Shown piece after piece: positions 44,301 through 56,300 of a stretch of DNA of 64,000 nt. How positions within the stretch are numbered: the first letter of the stretch is position 1; every line of letters starts with the position of its first letter. Under the pieces are notes generated by a model. That model saw only the letters and a program-made list of their open reading frames with translations. It did not search any database and had not been told where the DNA came from. Where the stretch lies: the NCBI RefSeq assembly GCF_004324835.1, contig NW_021163011.1, positions 1,736,001 through 1,800,000 of the forward strand, in the 5' to 3' direction. The position numbers were made by a program, and so were the translations under genes. The DNA comes from Dendronephthya gigantea. Taxonomy: Eukaryota > Cnidaria > Anthozoa > Malacalcyonacea > Nephtheidae.

Positions 44301-47300
44301 ATATTCCACACATGCAGATATTTATTAAATACAAAATGAGTTTCTCGCTTTAAATCATGCACCTACAACCTAGCTGTTTCCTTTCTTCAATATCTTTGGA
44401 GGTATATATTTAGCCTCCCTTAAGGGAAGACAAGAGTACCTATAAGACTACTATAAAAGCTGTAACCTTTTGAACACTTTTAGATCCACTTATTTGTCAG
44501 CTACGAGCATACATTTTCCAAGGAAGGAATCTTTTGCCTTCGGATCCTGACGGATTAGCAGGTGGTTTGAGATATATTATTATACTCGAAAGTATATCAC
44601 TATACGTATTTAGGAGTCAGTGGTGCTTTTTTCATAGTGAAGTGATACATTGAGATTTTGCTTTACAGAGAAGTTCCGTAGATGAAAAACTTCATTGACC
44701 ATTTCAGATCCATTTGTGCGTTTATCGTTTGGCATTCGCAGTGCAAAGTCGAAGAAAATAAAAAAGAAACTAAATCCGACCTGGAATCAAATGTTGGTTT
44801 TGGAAAGCGTTCCGATATATGGTCACCCAGAACAGATTATCGAGAATCCGCCCGATGTTGTACTGGAACTTTTTGATTGGGATCCTGTCGTAAGATAATT
44901 ATTTGTAAAATACAAATTTATTAATATCGCACTATCGCTATTAAATGGATACATTTTCATTTGGTTGATTTCCATACCAATCGTGGTTTGCTACCGCGTA
45001 CGACTTCTTTCGATTTCTTTCCCCTTTATTTTCCCCTAAAGCAATAGACACTTCCCGAATTTTTTTTCGGGCAATAAAAACCATCCCACAAACAATAGAC
45101 AACATTGCCCGCCTCGTTTCCAAGCTATTGTTTTGTGTGCACTCAAGCAAATTCGGGAAGTGTCTATTCGGCTTGCTTCTTAATGTAATATTTAATATTT
45201 TTATTCGTTTTAGGGCAAAAATGAATTTCTTGGTCGAGTTCAAGTGGAACCAAAAGTTCTTCAAGATGATTCGGAAGAAAAGACACAATTATCTTGGCTT
45301 GGTGTGTACAAGGGCTCGAGCAAATGTGGAGATGTTCTAGCCGGATTCGAACTTTATTTAGTAAGTAGTATACATTCGTTTGAATCAGTGAAGAGTCTTA
45401 ATTTAGTGATTTTATTGCAATACTGAGTTTTGTATTGCAATTCTTCCCAAGTTTTATCTAAACCCCCTTCAGTTTTTCGAAATCCTGTAGAACGATATAC
45501 TTACGTTAACTTATTTCTTCTGTTATCTCAGGATGAAAAACATTTAGCACCACTCCCAGTTCCGGACGACAGTGGACTGTTTTCAATCCCTGATGGTATT
45601 AAACCGGAAACTGAAAGAAAAGCAGTTGAGGTATTTCATATGGTCTATTCCCCCAAGCGATTACAAACAGTTTATTCTAATGTATTTTGGAGGGAAGCGA
45701 TCCTATAAGCGTTCAATTTATATAATTACATCATTAACGGCTGTACACTTGGCCAACTTTTGTTCCAATTTCAGGAGGGGAGGTCTTTAAAGGAATGAAA
45801 ATTAGTGAATTGTCATGAATGCTCTGTGTATTAGATACTAGAACATCTGCAACTTCTCTACCCAATCACATCTATTAATAGGTGGATGAGAGAACATGTG
45901 TCCATACGAAAAACGATTGACTGCATGTGTGAACTCGCCTGTAGGCCTTTAATTAAAGTTCTCTCAGTATATACAATCATTTCGGTATACGTCTTTATAT
46001 GATATCATATCTCATGCATGACAGGTGCTGAAAGAATATTTGACTTGCATCATGCATGGTATTACTTATATTTTACGTATAGGTTTTATGCTGGGGATTG
46101 AGAAATTTGCGACGTTTTCGCTGGATGAAAGTGAAATCGCCGAGGATAGAGATCGAAATTTGTAACAAAATTGAGAAAAAATCTGTTTCGAATGATTGCA
46201 ACTACAACTTCGAAGGCGATCGTGTGCTGTGTTTCGACGTGGTACGTTTTTTTTACGATGCTATGATTATGAGTATCATAAAACTGCGTTGTGACATTTT
46301 GAACCTCCTGTGAACATGCACTAATCTAAGACACTTAATTTCTTTCGCAAAACTATGTTTTTGTTATAAGAATACAATCTTACAGTCACCGCTCACCATT
46401 TCTCCTTAGAATCTTCCCAATGACGCCATTTACTTGCCGGCTATCACGATTCAGTTGAAATCTGGTAGTCACCAGTCCCCAATTGGTATATGCGTGGTAA
46501 AAAATCTTCACGAGTTTCAAAGGAAAAGAGACGAACAACCTTTGTCCATGCTTTTTGATGAAGAGAATCCGTCTGGTATGATGATCATTTTAATGCTTTA
46601 TTCATCAACTCAGTTTGTAATACGGAACAAATATTTAGCCTTTTCATCGCTCTGATTTGCATTCCAAAATTCCAATTGTGCACGATGAACACAATCTGTT
46701 TCAATTCTACGTTGTAGAATCAACTTTTAAATGTCAGCAATATTTCTACTTTCTTGCTTCGTGTATTTCTTTACAATCGCATGTATGTATGGTGTGTGTG
46801 CAGTGGAGATCGTAAGCCCCGTTTACACTACACTCAATTTACTGGCACGGCTCGGCTAAAATGGGTACCCGCACCATTTTTATCCGTGCCAATAAATTGA
46901 GTGTAGTGTAAATGGGGCTATCATAATAATATTCGTGTTAATAAGCCATGCGTTTTTTTGCTGTTCATGTGAGCGAACTTTGTTGAGTGATTTATGTCAC
47001 GAAAAATCTTTGGTTCCAACGATATGAATTCAAAAATTCTGCAGCAAGTCTGCTCTTTACCTTATAATCGACTAATCTCGAGCAATTAGCTTGCTCCCTG
47101 CTGTCAGTCAAGTTCACTGCCTGGCCAGCCCAGCCGGATCATGTATTTAAATGCCTTAGTGCGAGCATTAATGACTCTTCCTCTAATAAATAGAACCTAC
47201 AAACCTTAGTAGTAGCCCTTCTGATGAAGACGGTACTATAAGTATCACTGTAGACAGTGGATCCGATAGCAATGGAGAAGCAAGGAAAAAAGCTAAGGTA

Positions 47301-50300
47301 AAAGAAATATTAGCGGATAAATATAACAGACATGGCAAAATATTTTTTATATTTTTGCTCAAGATTTAAACACACAAATAAAGCTTTGCACACTATTCTC
47401 CCCTGCTTGGTTTTTTTATCCGTAGACAGTCGGGCACATCTTTGATTTCGTCACAAGGTTATATAATGTTAAATTAGAGGGCTTTTCATCGATGCATAGC
47501 AGTGTAGACGTCAAGTACATGGTTTGTTTCAGTGCGGGATGACTAGATTCGAATACTCCATAGTACCATTTTGTTTCATTTTTAGTACCATTTAGTACCA
47601 CATAGTACCATTTTTTCTCATTTTTTATATTTGCAAACTCCTAAATTGAACCAGTAACGATACATTTTGGTTAGTTATTTGGGTTATTTGAGGGTCAGGT
47701 TCATTTACTGTGTACTTTTCGTTCATAAGAATTTGAACGTTTGGTGGATGGTTGTTAAGGAAGTGCCCGAGCATCAAATATGTGCCCGACTGTCTGCGGA
47801 AAATAAAATGCGCTTCGCCGCTCTACATTCACCCCACCCGATTTTTCTCTGCAGTTGTCTTCTCGTTATTCACCTCCAGACGTTTTTTCCCACCACTTTA
47901 CTTTCACACTCGTTTTCATACGACTCTACCCCCCCCCCCCACATGTTCTCGCAGATTCTTATCTCCACAGTCATTTGTTTCCTCGCGGTTTAGTCCAATT
48001 CGTCTTACGTGATTTGGCCTTGTGTTCAACAAATTAACTATTTTTTTAACCCGTCGGTCCAGGTTTGCTCTAGTTTGAAAAACATCACTTCGCTTCAGTT
48101 CGCAGGAGCACTTAAAGTTCGTATAAAGCACGCCATGCCTATAACATCCAAATTTTCATTTCATAGGCGTCGAAAAAAAAAGAAAAGAAATGTGATGATA
48201 TGGCTTGGTGGTCAAAATATGATGCCGCCAAAACCGGAGAGGAAAACCAATTGACGGTTTTTTAACAACTCTTTTTTATGGACCAAATATCCTAGCATTG
48301 AAATCAAGAACTATATTGTAGACTATTGATTTCATATCACCTTCTGTTCTGGTGCATGAGTTGATAATATGTGTAATATAATAAAATATGATTACGTTGA
48401 ATTTTTTTTGTGTTACACAGATATATCCGAATACTTTAGAAGAAGAATACGACTACTTTCAAGACCACATTAAGACGTTCTATTTTCGAAGAGGAAAAAT
48501 GCAATCTGCTGATGAAGACGACGAGGACAGCATTGTTGGTGAATTTAAAGTAAGAAATTGTTATAAAATTTAGCGTTCGTTGAGTGTAAACAAAAACATG
48601 TTCAATGTCGCACTGTCAAGTGGGTTTTTCTAGCCCATTTTCTGTTGCTTTTGTCACATGCCCTCTACCGTATGCTCTTATACGTTCCATTCAACCCACA
48701 CATACATTTTTTGTAGACGGTTGGAGAGGAGAAGTTAACTTGGGGTTATTTTACCGCATATATGTTTAAATTATACCATTCAATTTCTGTAACCCAATCA
48801 CGCTAGTTTATAATTTTATATTGTTTTTGACAAGTTACGCCGCGTTGCTAAATCACAATTAGCCAGTCCTAGCCTAAATTTAACCCTGCTTCGTGACGCG
48901 CATTTTCAGGGAGCTTTGGCAATTTATAACCTACCAGACGACTACCATGAGAAGTCGTTACGTCCACGAATATTTAAAGAACAGAAGCTGCAGCAAATGT
49001 TCCCTACTCGCTGTATTGTGCGGGTCTACGTCGTGAAGGTAAGTCCTGAAGTCTTTTTTACCAAACGTTCTTCAGTCGCTAAGCGAAGCGTTGACGTGGT
49101 GTCTGCAGGTTTTCTCTTTTATGCTATTGTTCGTTTAACACCAAGGCTCATTTTGGTGTGAAGAAATTTTTTGCATTGAAACGAGGCGTGGTGATAAAGA
49201 CAATATACCATCAAGGAAAACCTGCATAAGTGCTATAGTAGCCTGTTTTGTTTTCATTCTTTAGGCCTATGATCTAAAGCCAAAGGATTCTGATGGCCTG
49301 GTAAGAAAAGAGATAAAATTGAACTGATAGCTAAATTAAAATTGTAATGAATTGAATTGCAATGAATTGAAAATAGCTATATTTCTTCGAATAAGAAGAT
49401 CAAAACACGCAAATATCAGTTAACCGTCAGTTTTCGATGGGCAATTCTTGATTGTCTTAAAGTGCTACTGCAACGAAATTTTCGACCCCATTTTTATTAG
49501 CCTAAACAAATATTCAGTCTTTTAGAAACAATTTGATGTATATATGACTTTTGTGTGTTAAGTAGAAGTTGACTAATTTTGCCCTCAAACCTCGGTATCA
49601 AATGCGAACTTTTATAGCCGCCATGTTTGCTGATGTGACGTCATAACGAGTACCGATGTTTCGAAGCTTATGGTAATATATATAGCTTGTGTGTTGTCTG
49701 TTTCGAATTTTCGAGCTTGACGCGGAGAACCAAATCATTTCATTTTGAAATGGAAGTGAAGTCTGTTACCTAACATATATTCAAGGAATGTCTGGTAAAG
49801 GGTCTGAAAATATACGCCGATTTGTTAGAAAATTCAAATTAGTCTTAGCCCGTCTGACCGCGAACCATGAAGCAGAAAGTCGAAAAAAAATTCAATATTT
49901 TCTTCGACTTTGGCGATCCATCTTTTCGTTAGGAACATATGTATAGATATTTAATAATTTTGATGAATACTGGCTTAGTAGGGACTGTAAGAAACAGAGC
50001 TTCTTCGTCGACGAGGCTACTTAACACTAGTATTTTTACGCCATGCTAAAATCGGTACTCTTTTCTACGTCACAAACCACAATATGGCGGAGCAAAAGTT
50101 CGCACAGGAAGTGGCAAAAATCGCGACTTTGGAGAGCTATAAAAATCTTTTGAGAAAGCCAATTTTGATTCTGTTTTCAGAAATGAAATCAGGAAAGTGA
50201 ACACTTTAAATTGAGCCAATAAAAAAGGGGTCGAAAATTTCGTTGCAGTAGCACTTTAAGCAGTATAGTTTAGTTTAGGCGAGGTTAAACAAAGCGTCAC

Positions 50301-53300
50301 TAGGGAGCTCTTTTTTATATTCATTAATATTGTAATATATCTGTAAATAACGTCAAGAAACCTCTTATCGTGCGATAAAATATCTGTTTTGTTTTTAGTC
50401 TGACCCGTATCTTGTTGTGTCTCTTGGAAACGAAACTTTTAATAATAAAAACAGTCATCTGGAGGACACGTTAGAAGCAGAATTCGGAAAGTAAGCATTG
50501 GATATTCGCCTCAGTCTTCGGTGGTCGTCGGTATACATTTCTCCATGCATGAAGGGGCAGCAGGGGCAGCCGTCCCCTTGCCTTTTACCCAGCAGGGGCA
50601 AGGGGGGCAAATAATTATGCGCTTGGTTTTATAGGATTACGGTATATATCTTTTTAATTTTCTGTACAGTATCACTAACATTTCCATTTTCGCGAAATGC
50701 AATCTTTGTTTCTGTGTCTATAGAGTGTTCGAGTTTGATACCATAATTCCCGATGCGAAAGACTTAAAGATCAAGGTCTTTGACTACGACATTGATAACG
50801 ACGATCTAATTGGTGAAACAGTGGTGGACCTTGAAAACAGGTTGTTAACGAAACGTCACGCCATAGCTGGACTTCCTCCAACATATAACATGTGAGTTGC
50901 TCGATACAATTAATGCCGTTCATTCGTTCAACGTGTCAAACACGATCAGATAAACTGAAGTTTGATAAAAAAGAGATCGATATGTACTATTTATTTGTTT
51001 TAGATCCGGTCCCAACAAGTGGCGTCTTGGGAGCAAATACACACCGTCGGTAATTTTAAAGAACTACTGTGACGATTTTGGTATTACGCATCGTTTTTCC
51101 AACAGCGATAATAGTATACTAACGCTCAGTTGTGGCAGGGAGGAGCGTTACTTCAAACTCGACCAGTTTGGTAAGGTTCTTCATTATGCTTATTATTAGG
51201 CTAGTAGAATGTCATATATGATAAAAGTTGCGTGCATGCATGAGAAAGGTACAATCGCACTATCGCAGAACACATGCAAGTGGTAGCTAGCGTATATAGC
51301 CATCTATGCATAAAGGAATTATTTCCTTTATTTGGCAGCTTTGAAATTAAAGCTCACAAATCTCATGCTGTTTGCCATTGAGCACAAGAGGTGCATGAGG
51401 AAAACTCTTGAATGTTGTCAAAATACATGCCTGTTATTATGAATTGTGAACCAATTTTATACCGATCAAAAATAGCTACGCGTTTTTGCATTAATTTTGA
51501 AAGCTCTCAGTCTACGTTCAGAGTCATTTTATGTACAACTACATAATTAATATATACTTGTTTTCCGTGTGATGGCAAAATACACGCATTTTGACGCTTG
51601 GCGAGAAATATGTTTAATTTGGTAGCACAACATCGCCATTGTATATACGAAGATTTAAATAAAGCCTTTAAAAACTTCCAACATCTTGCATGTTTCATTG
51701 TAGTATGTTAAGAGATACTATAATTATACCACGTTTAATGATTGTACGTACTATGGTTATACTTTAGAGAACTCAAAAACAGATCTAACACATGCTGGGG
51801 AGAACATGGAACGTCTATCTTTGCATGTGTTGAATTCTTTGAAGGTACATGTTTCTCATAAAAATTTAAATCATAAGTTCAGAAAATATTATACATGCGT
51901 ATATATAGCTAGTTTTTGAGCTCTTGCGAGTGATGTCGTACTTATTGTGCCCACCACCATTTGGCGTGACACATTAAAATACCGTTATTTCATACGAAAA
52001 CAAATATAGAATATAGCTGAGATTGTTGTGCGTACACGGCAGCTCACATTTCCCCCTGTAATTTAATGAGACTAATAGTTAATATAAAAGACTCGTGCAC
52101 ACAAGTATATAAAAAACTCGTGCGCACAAGTATATAAAAAACTCGTGCGCACAAGTATATAAAAAACTCGTGCGCACCAAGTATATATCATAAACTCTGC
52201 GCCAAGTATATAAAAAACTCGTGCGCACAAGTATATAAAAAACTCGTGCACACAAGTATATAAAAAACTCGTGCGCACAAGTATATAAAAAACTCGTGCG
52301 CACAAGTATATAAAAAACTCGTGCGCACAAGTATATAAAAAACTCGTGCGCACAAGATAGCGAACTACTTTTGTGATGAATTGTCGTTGTAAGAGCGCAA
52401 AATATAAAATTCTATTGTGCAGCATCTGGACCGTTATTAGTTTGTCTCTATTACCTTTCACACTTATTTCACACTTATGGAATCTCAACCTATGTGAAAG
52501 ATTGACCATGCACTGCATGACTATACTAAAGTGCTTACCGCTAATATGAAATACCTGAACTTTCTCCTTCAGAGATCACTAACGGCTGCATCATAATCCC
52601 ATCATTATGACTAATTAAGAAAACAACTTGTTTACATTTAACATTTATGCATGCCACATAAACGTTACCTAAATTTCATCTCTTCTCATTGTGAGTTTTG
52701 TAATGAAAGTCTGCGTCACGATAGATAAATTGAATTGTAAAAATTTTTCTTTAGGAGAACTATAGCATGGTTCCAGAACATATTGAAACGCGGGATTTGA
52801 CAAACGACCTTTTCCCAGGATTTTCACAGGTACGCGAAAGAACTTAATAACATGATTAAAGTTTTTTAAAACATTTTAAGTGTATTCATTAAACGCTAAT
52901 ATAAATGTACACAAAGAATACACAAAAATTACCAACAGTAGGAAAAAAGTACCTATAATAAATAAATATTTATTATTAATAACGCCTATTAGGCTGTTAA
53001 GTGGCATTACGATATTAAGTGTGAATAAGTGCAGGTTAAGGCATAAGGCTAGATTAATACTCGAGCAGCGTGCACGTCAATGGTCAACTTGGCGTGAAAT
53101 TTCTGCATATTGCATCGTGTTATATTTTAGGGAAAACTGGAGATGTTTGTTCATATCTTTCCGGAAAGGTATGGAAGACCAGGTCCACCGATTGACATAT
53201 CACCGCCCAAACCAAAACGGTAAGCCTTTTGTTTTCTTGTTTGGTTAACCTGGATAGTTGGTTGAATCACTTCAGAGAGGCGTTTATTAACTCATTCATT

Positions 53301-56300
53301 TTCAATGATTACAGGGCCCTGTCTTTCATATAGCGACGAGAAAAGTCCTGAAACTGAATTGATTGACTCACTTCATCATCAATTAGTACAAATCAGTACC
53401 CTTAAAAATTCAATATAGCGATAGTGGGTGGTTGGGATTTTTTATTTCCACAAAAAAGTTGTAAGAGAAATCGCTAATACTCGTGGCGATGCTTGAAGTG
53501 TGACAACAGTTTGAGTACTGACTTGCGAAACGTGTGAAATTGTTGTGCATGTGATTCATGTGACAGTACGTTTATACTGGCATTAAAAGCGCACTTCTCA
53601 GATTAAGGCCGATATATGGATTTTTTTTTCATAAATATGAATTTTATTTTAAATTCTAGATATGAGCTTCGAGTCATTGTATGGAACACAAATGACGTTC
53701 AACTCCAGGAGACAAATATTTATGGCGACGAAATGAGTGATATATTCGTAAAATGGTAATAAATGGAAAGTAAAAATATATATAGCTATACGTTCAATCG
53801 CTAAAATTAATACAAATATTAAACTCAAATTATGAAAACAAATATTAAACTCAAATATTCTTTTAATAGCCGAATGACGGGTATTGAAGATGTTCAGAAA
53901 ACAGATACCCACTTTAGGTACGTTCCAAAATACAACATTACAGTGATGTCCATAAGATATATTGTGCTGCATGGACATGCAGATATATTCAAACAAAAAT
54001 TAGGAATAAATTAGGCCTAGATTACTTATATCACCAGTTAACTGAACAAACTAAAACAATTGAATCCTGCCTGTTGGCAATTGGGCCTGCATTCTGTATG
54101 CATGGTTAAAAAAGGCTGACAGAAATCTTATAGTCCATTCCAATAACGTAATTATAGTAAATTTCTTAACTTGATTGAACTTTTATGATAACAAGTTGGA
54201 TGAATATGTGAATGTCTATATAATATGCAGCTTAATTATATAATTGCATGGATAGCATCATGTAGCTGCATTAATAGTAATAATTCTCAAATTTTATTTT
54301 GCTGTATTTTAGATCGCTAAATGGAGATGGAATGTTTAACTACCGCATGGTTTTTCCCTTTGAATATTCAGAAACTAAACGCAAAGTTATTGTAATGAAA
54401 AAGGTACAGTGTTTGTGGAGTGTACGAGTGTGTAAAAGAGTTTTGATAGGAGCCATTTTCCGCCGGATTGAACTTGGAGTGCAAATACGACTACGTCGTC
54501 GTCCCCAACAATATTCTTGAAGACACAAATTTATCACTCTGTCAAAATTGTTAGAGAACCGCTCCAACTTTGAAACAACGGAGAAACTGTTGGGAGAACC
54601 TTAAATTTTTTTATTTCGTGACAGTTTCCTTATTTACTGTTTTTCAAGTGTACAACTATTTTCTTTTTGGCAGGCACATTTCCTAAGTCGTCGTAAATAT
54701 GCCGAAGAAGTACAGCCATTGTTGATCATAGAAATATGGGACAATGATCTGTTGAGTTTCGACGATTTTATCGGTATGAAAATATACAGTATTCGTTTTA
54801 TATATTATATTGTCACTAGCTCTAATATCACAGAAAAACGTCGACGTTATCTTTCCGAACTCGATGGTCTTGATTTTTGTATTTTATTGTTTTTTGAAGC
54901 AGATTTGAAAACTTTTATATATTCTAACGTATTTTCTTCCAAATTCTGTGATTTTTTGAGGCATATATTCCGTTGCTATGACAACACACGCGTACAGAGT
55001 TGACTATGAAATGACCTATTTTTCGCATAGTTTTCGAAAAAGCATGGTGACCCCCAATTTTTTTTGTTGCACGTTTTTGCCAATAAAACCAATTATCGAT
55101 ACGCAAAATATAACAAATTCTGTAATGCCAATTTTCTTAGGAAGACAAATATTCGTTGTCTTCAGTCAAATAATTTTGGCATTACATAATTATTTTATTC
55201 TAGGTATAATTACATTTTTTGCGGCACAAAACCATACGCAAATTTCAACCTACTAGGTCACCAGGTGATATAAGAAGATACAATGCTTTTTATCCAGAAA
55301 TATCGAAATTATAATAACGTCAGCAAACTACGCGCGAGAGAAGACACGGGCGTGCCGCGTGGGCGGCGTGGCGAGCTGGGACAATCACACTACAAAGACA
55401 AATTTTTCATGATTTTAATCGTCATTTTTAAAAAACCTTGTCAATTATTTGAGTAATACGATTGAAATTCAAAGTAGAATCTAAAAACTATACCGAGCCA
55501 CCCTAAAACAATACAACACTGAATGAAATTGTAAAATAATTTTGTCACATTTTCAATGAAGGCGATGTGAAACTTGACTTGCAAAACTTACCCAAACCAT
55601 ATCGAAATGCAAAGGATATCACTGACTGGCCATTATCAGAGAAAACAAATTCGTTATTTGACAAAAGAAGGGTGAAAGGATGGTGGCCTGTTGCTGGAAA
55701 GCCGAAAGAAAATGGGAGAGAGAAAAAAAAAGGAAAAGATAAAGAAAAAGCGAAATCCAATCAACTGGTTCTAACGGTAGGAAAAATGATTCAATTGAAA
55801 TATAAATGTAATACGTGTACATGCCTACAGTTTCAAAAAACAAGAATATTAGCTGCTTCAGTTTCTAACAGTGACTTGAAACCCATTGTAGTTTAACTAT
55901 TAGTAATATCATTATTTTATTGATCCTGCATCAATGCCAACCTTATGCCCATTACTTGTTACAAATGAGTAAAGCAAAATATCGGTGCATGCTGCATGCA
56001 TGTGAAACAATTTTGTATATTATGTATTTTTAGTTATAATGTTTGCATATGTACAGAAGAATTATGTATTTTTACTTATAATGTTTGCATATGTACAGAA
56101 GAAGAAGTAGTTGTCTACTTTGACAACCTTTATCTTATTAACATTATATTACCTTATTATACTGGGTGCTTTATAGATAAATGCCAAATATTTCATTGTA
56201 ACGACTTGTCATTTACATGTATGAGCTAAAACAAAAGAACAAAATGTCTGCATGTGACCGGCAAAGAGAAAAGACAACACAAATGAAGCTAGCAAAAGTC

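Larger units (their letters stand above)
46083..48549 (+). other. Ferlin exons 41-45: C2E and acidic linker
   Basis: Exons 46083-46241, 46410-46575, 47194-47297, 48167-48256 and 48421-48549. C2E reads VLCWGLRNLRRFRW, PRIEIEICNKIEKKSVSN, AIYLPAITIQLKSGSHQ and PIGICVVKNL, without calcium-binding Asp. Exon 43 is a Ser/Asp/Glu-rich linker. Then come DMAWWSKYDAAK and a highly acidic stretch (SADEDDEDSIVGEFK), as in other type I ferlins. Confidence 0.9.
48910..53219 (+). other. Ferlin exons 46-53: C2F and linker to C2G
   Basis: Exons 48910-49038, 49265-49300, 50399-50490, 50724-50891, 51004-51170, 51768-51844, 52755-52829 and 53131-53219. C2F: RCIVRVYVVKAYDLKPKDSD, GLSDPYLVVSLGNE, LKIKVFDYDIDNDDLIGETV and DLENRLL, with full Asp sets in loops 1 and 3. 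The linker carries NKWRLGSKYTPSV, MVPEHIETRDL and KLEMFVHIFPERYGRPGPPI, all strongly ferlin-like. Confidence 0.92.

Noticed and set aside
52087-52356. Regular repeats resembling a CRISPR array
   Set aside because: The units are directly adjacent with no spacers, and the context is a eukaryotic intron.
52072-52518. 148-codon minus-strand open frame with repeated FFIYLCARVFYI-type units
   Set aside because: Produced by the 25-bp minisatellite, which has no stop in any minus frame; not a gene.
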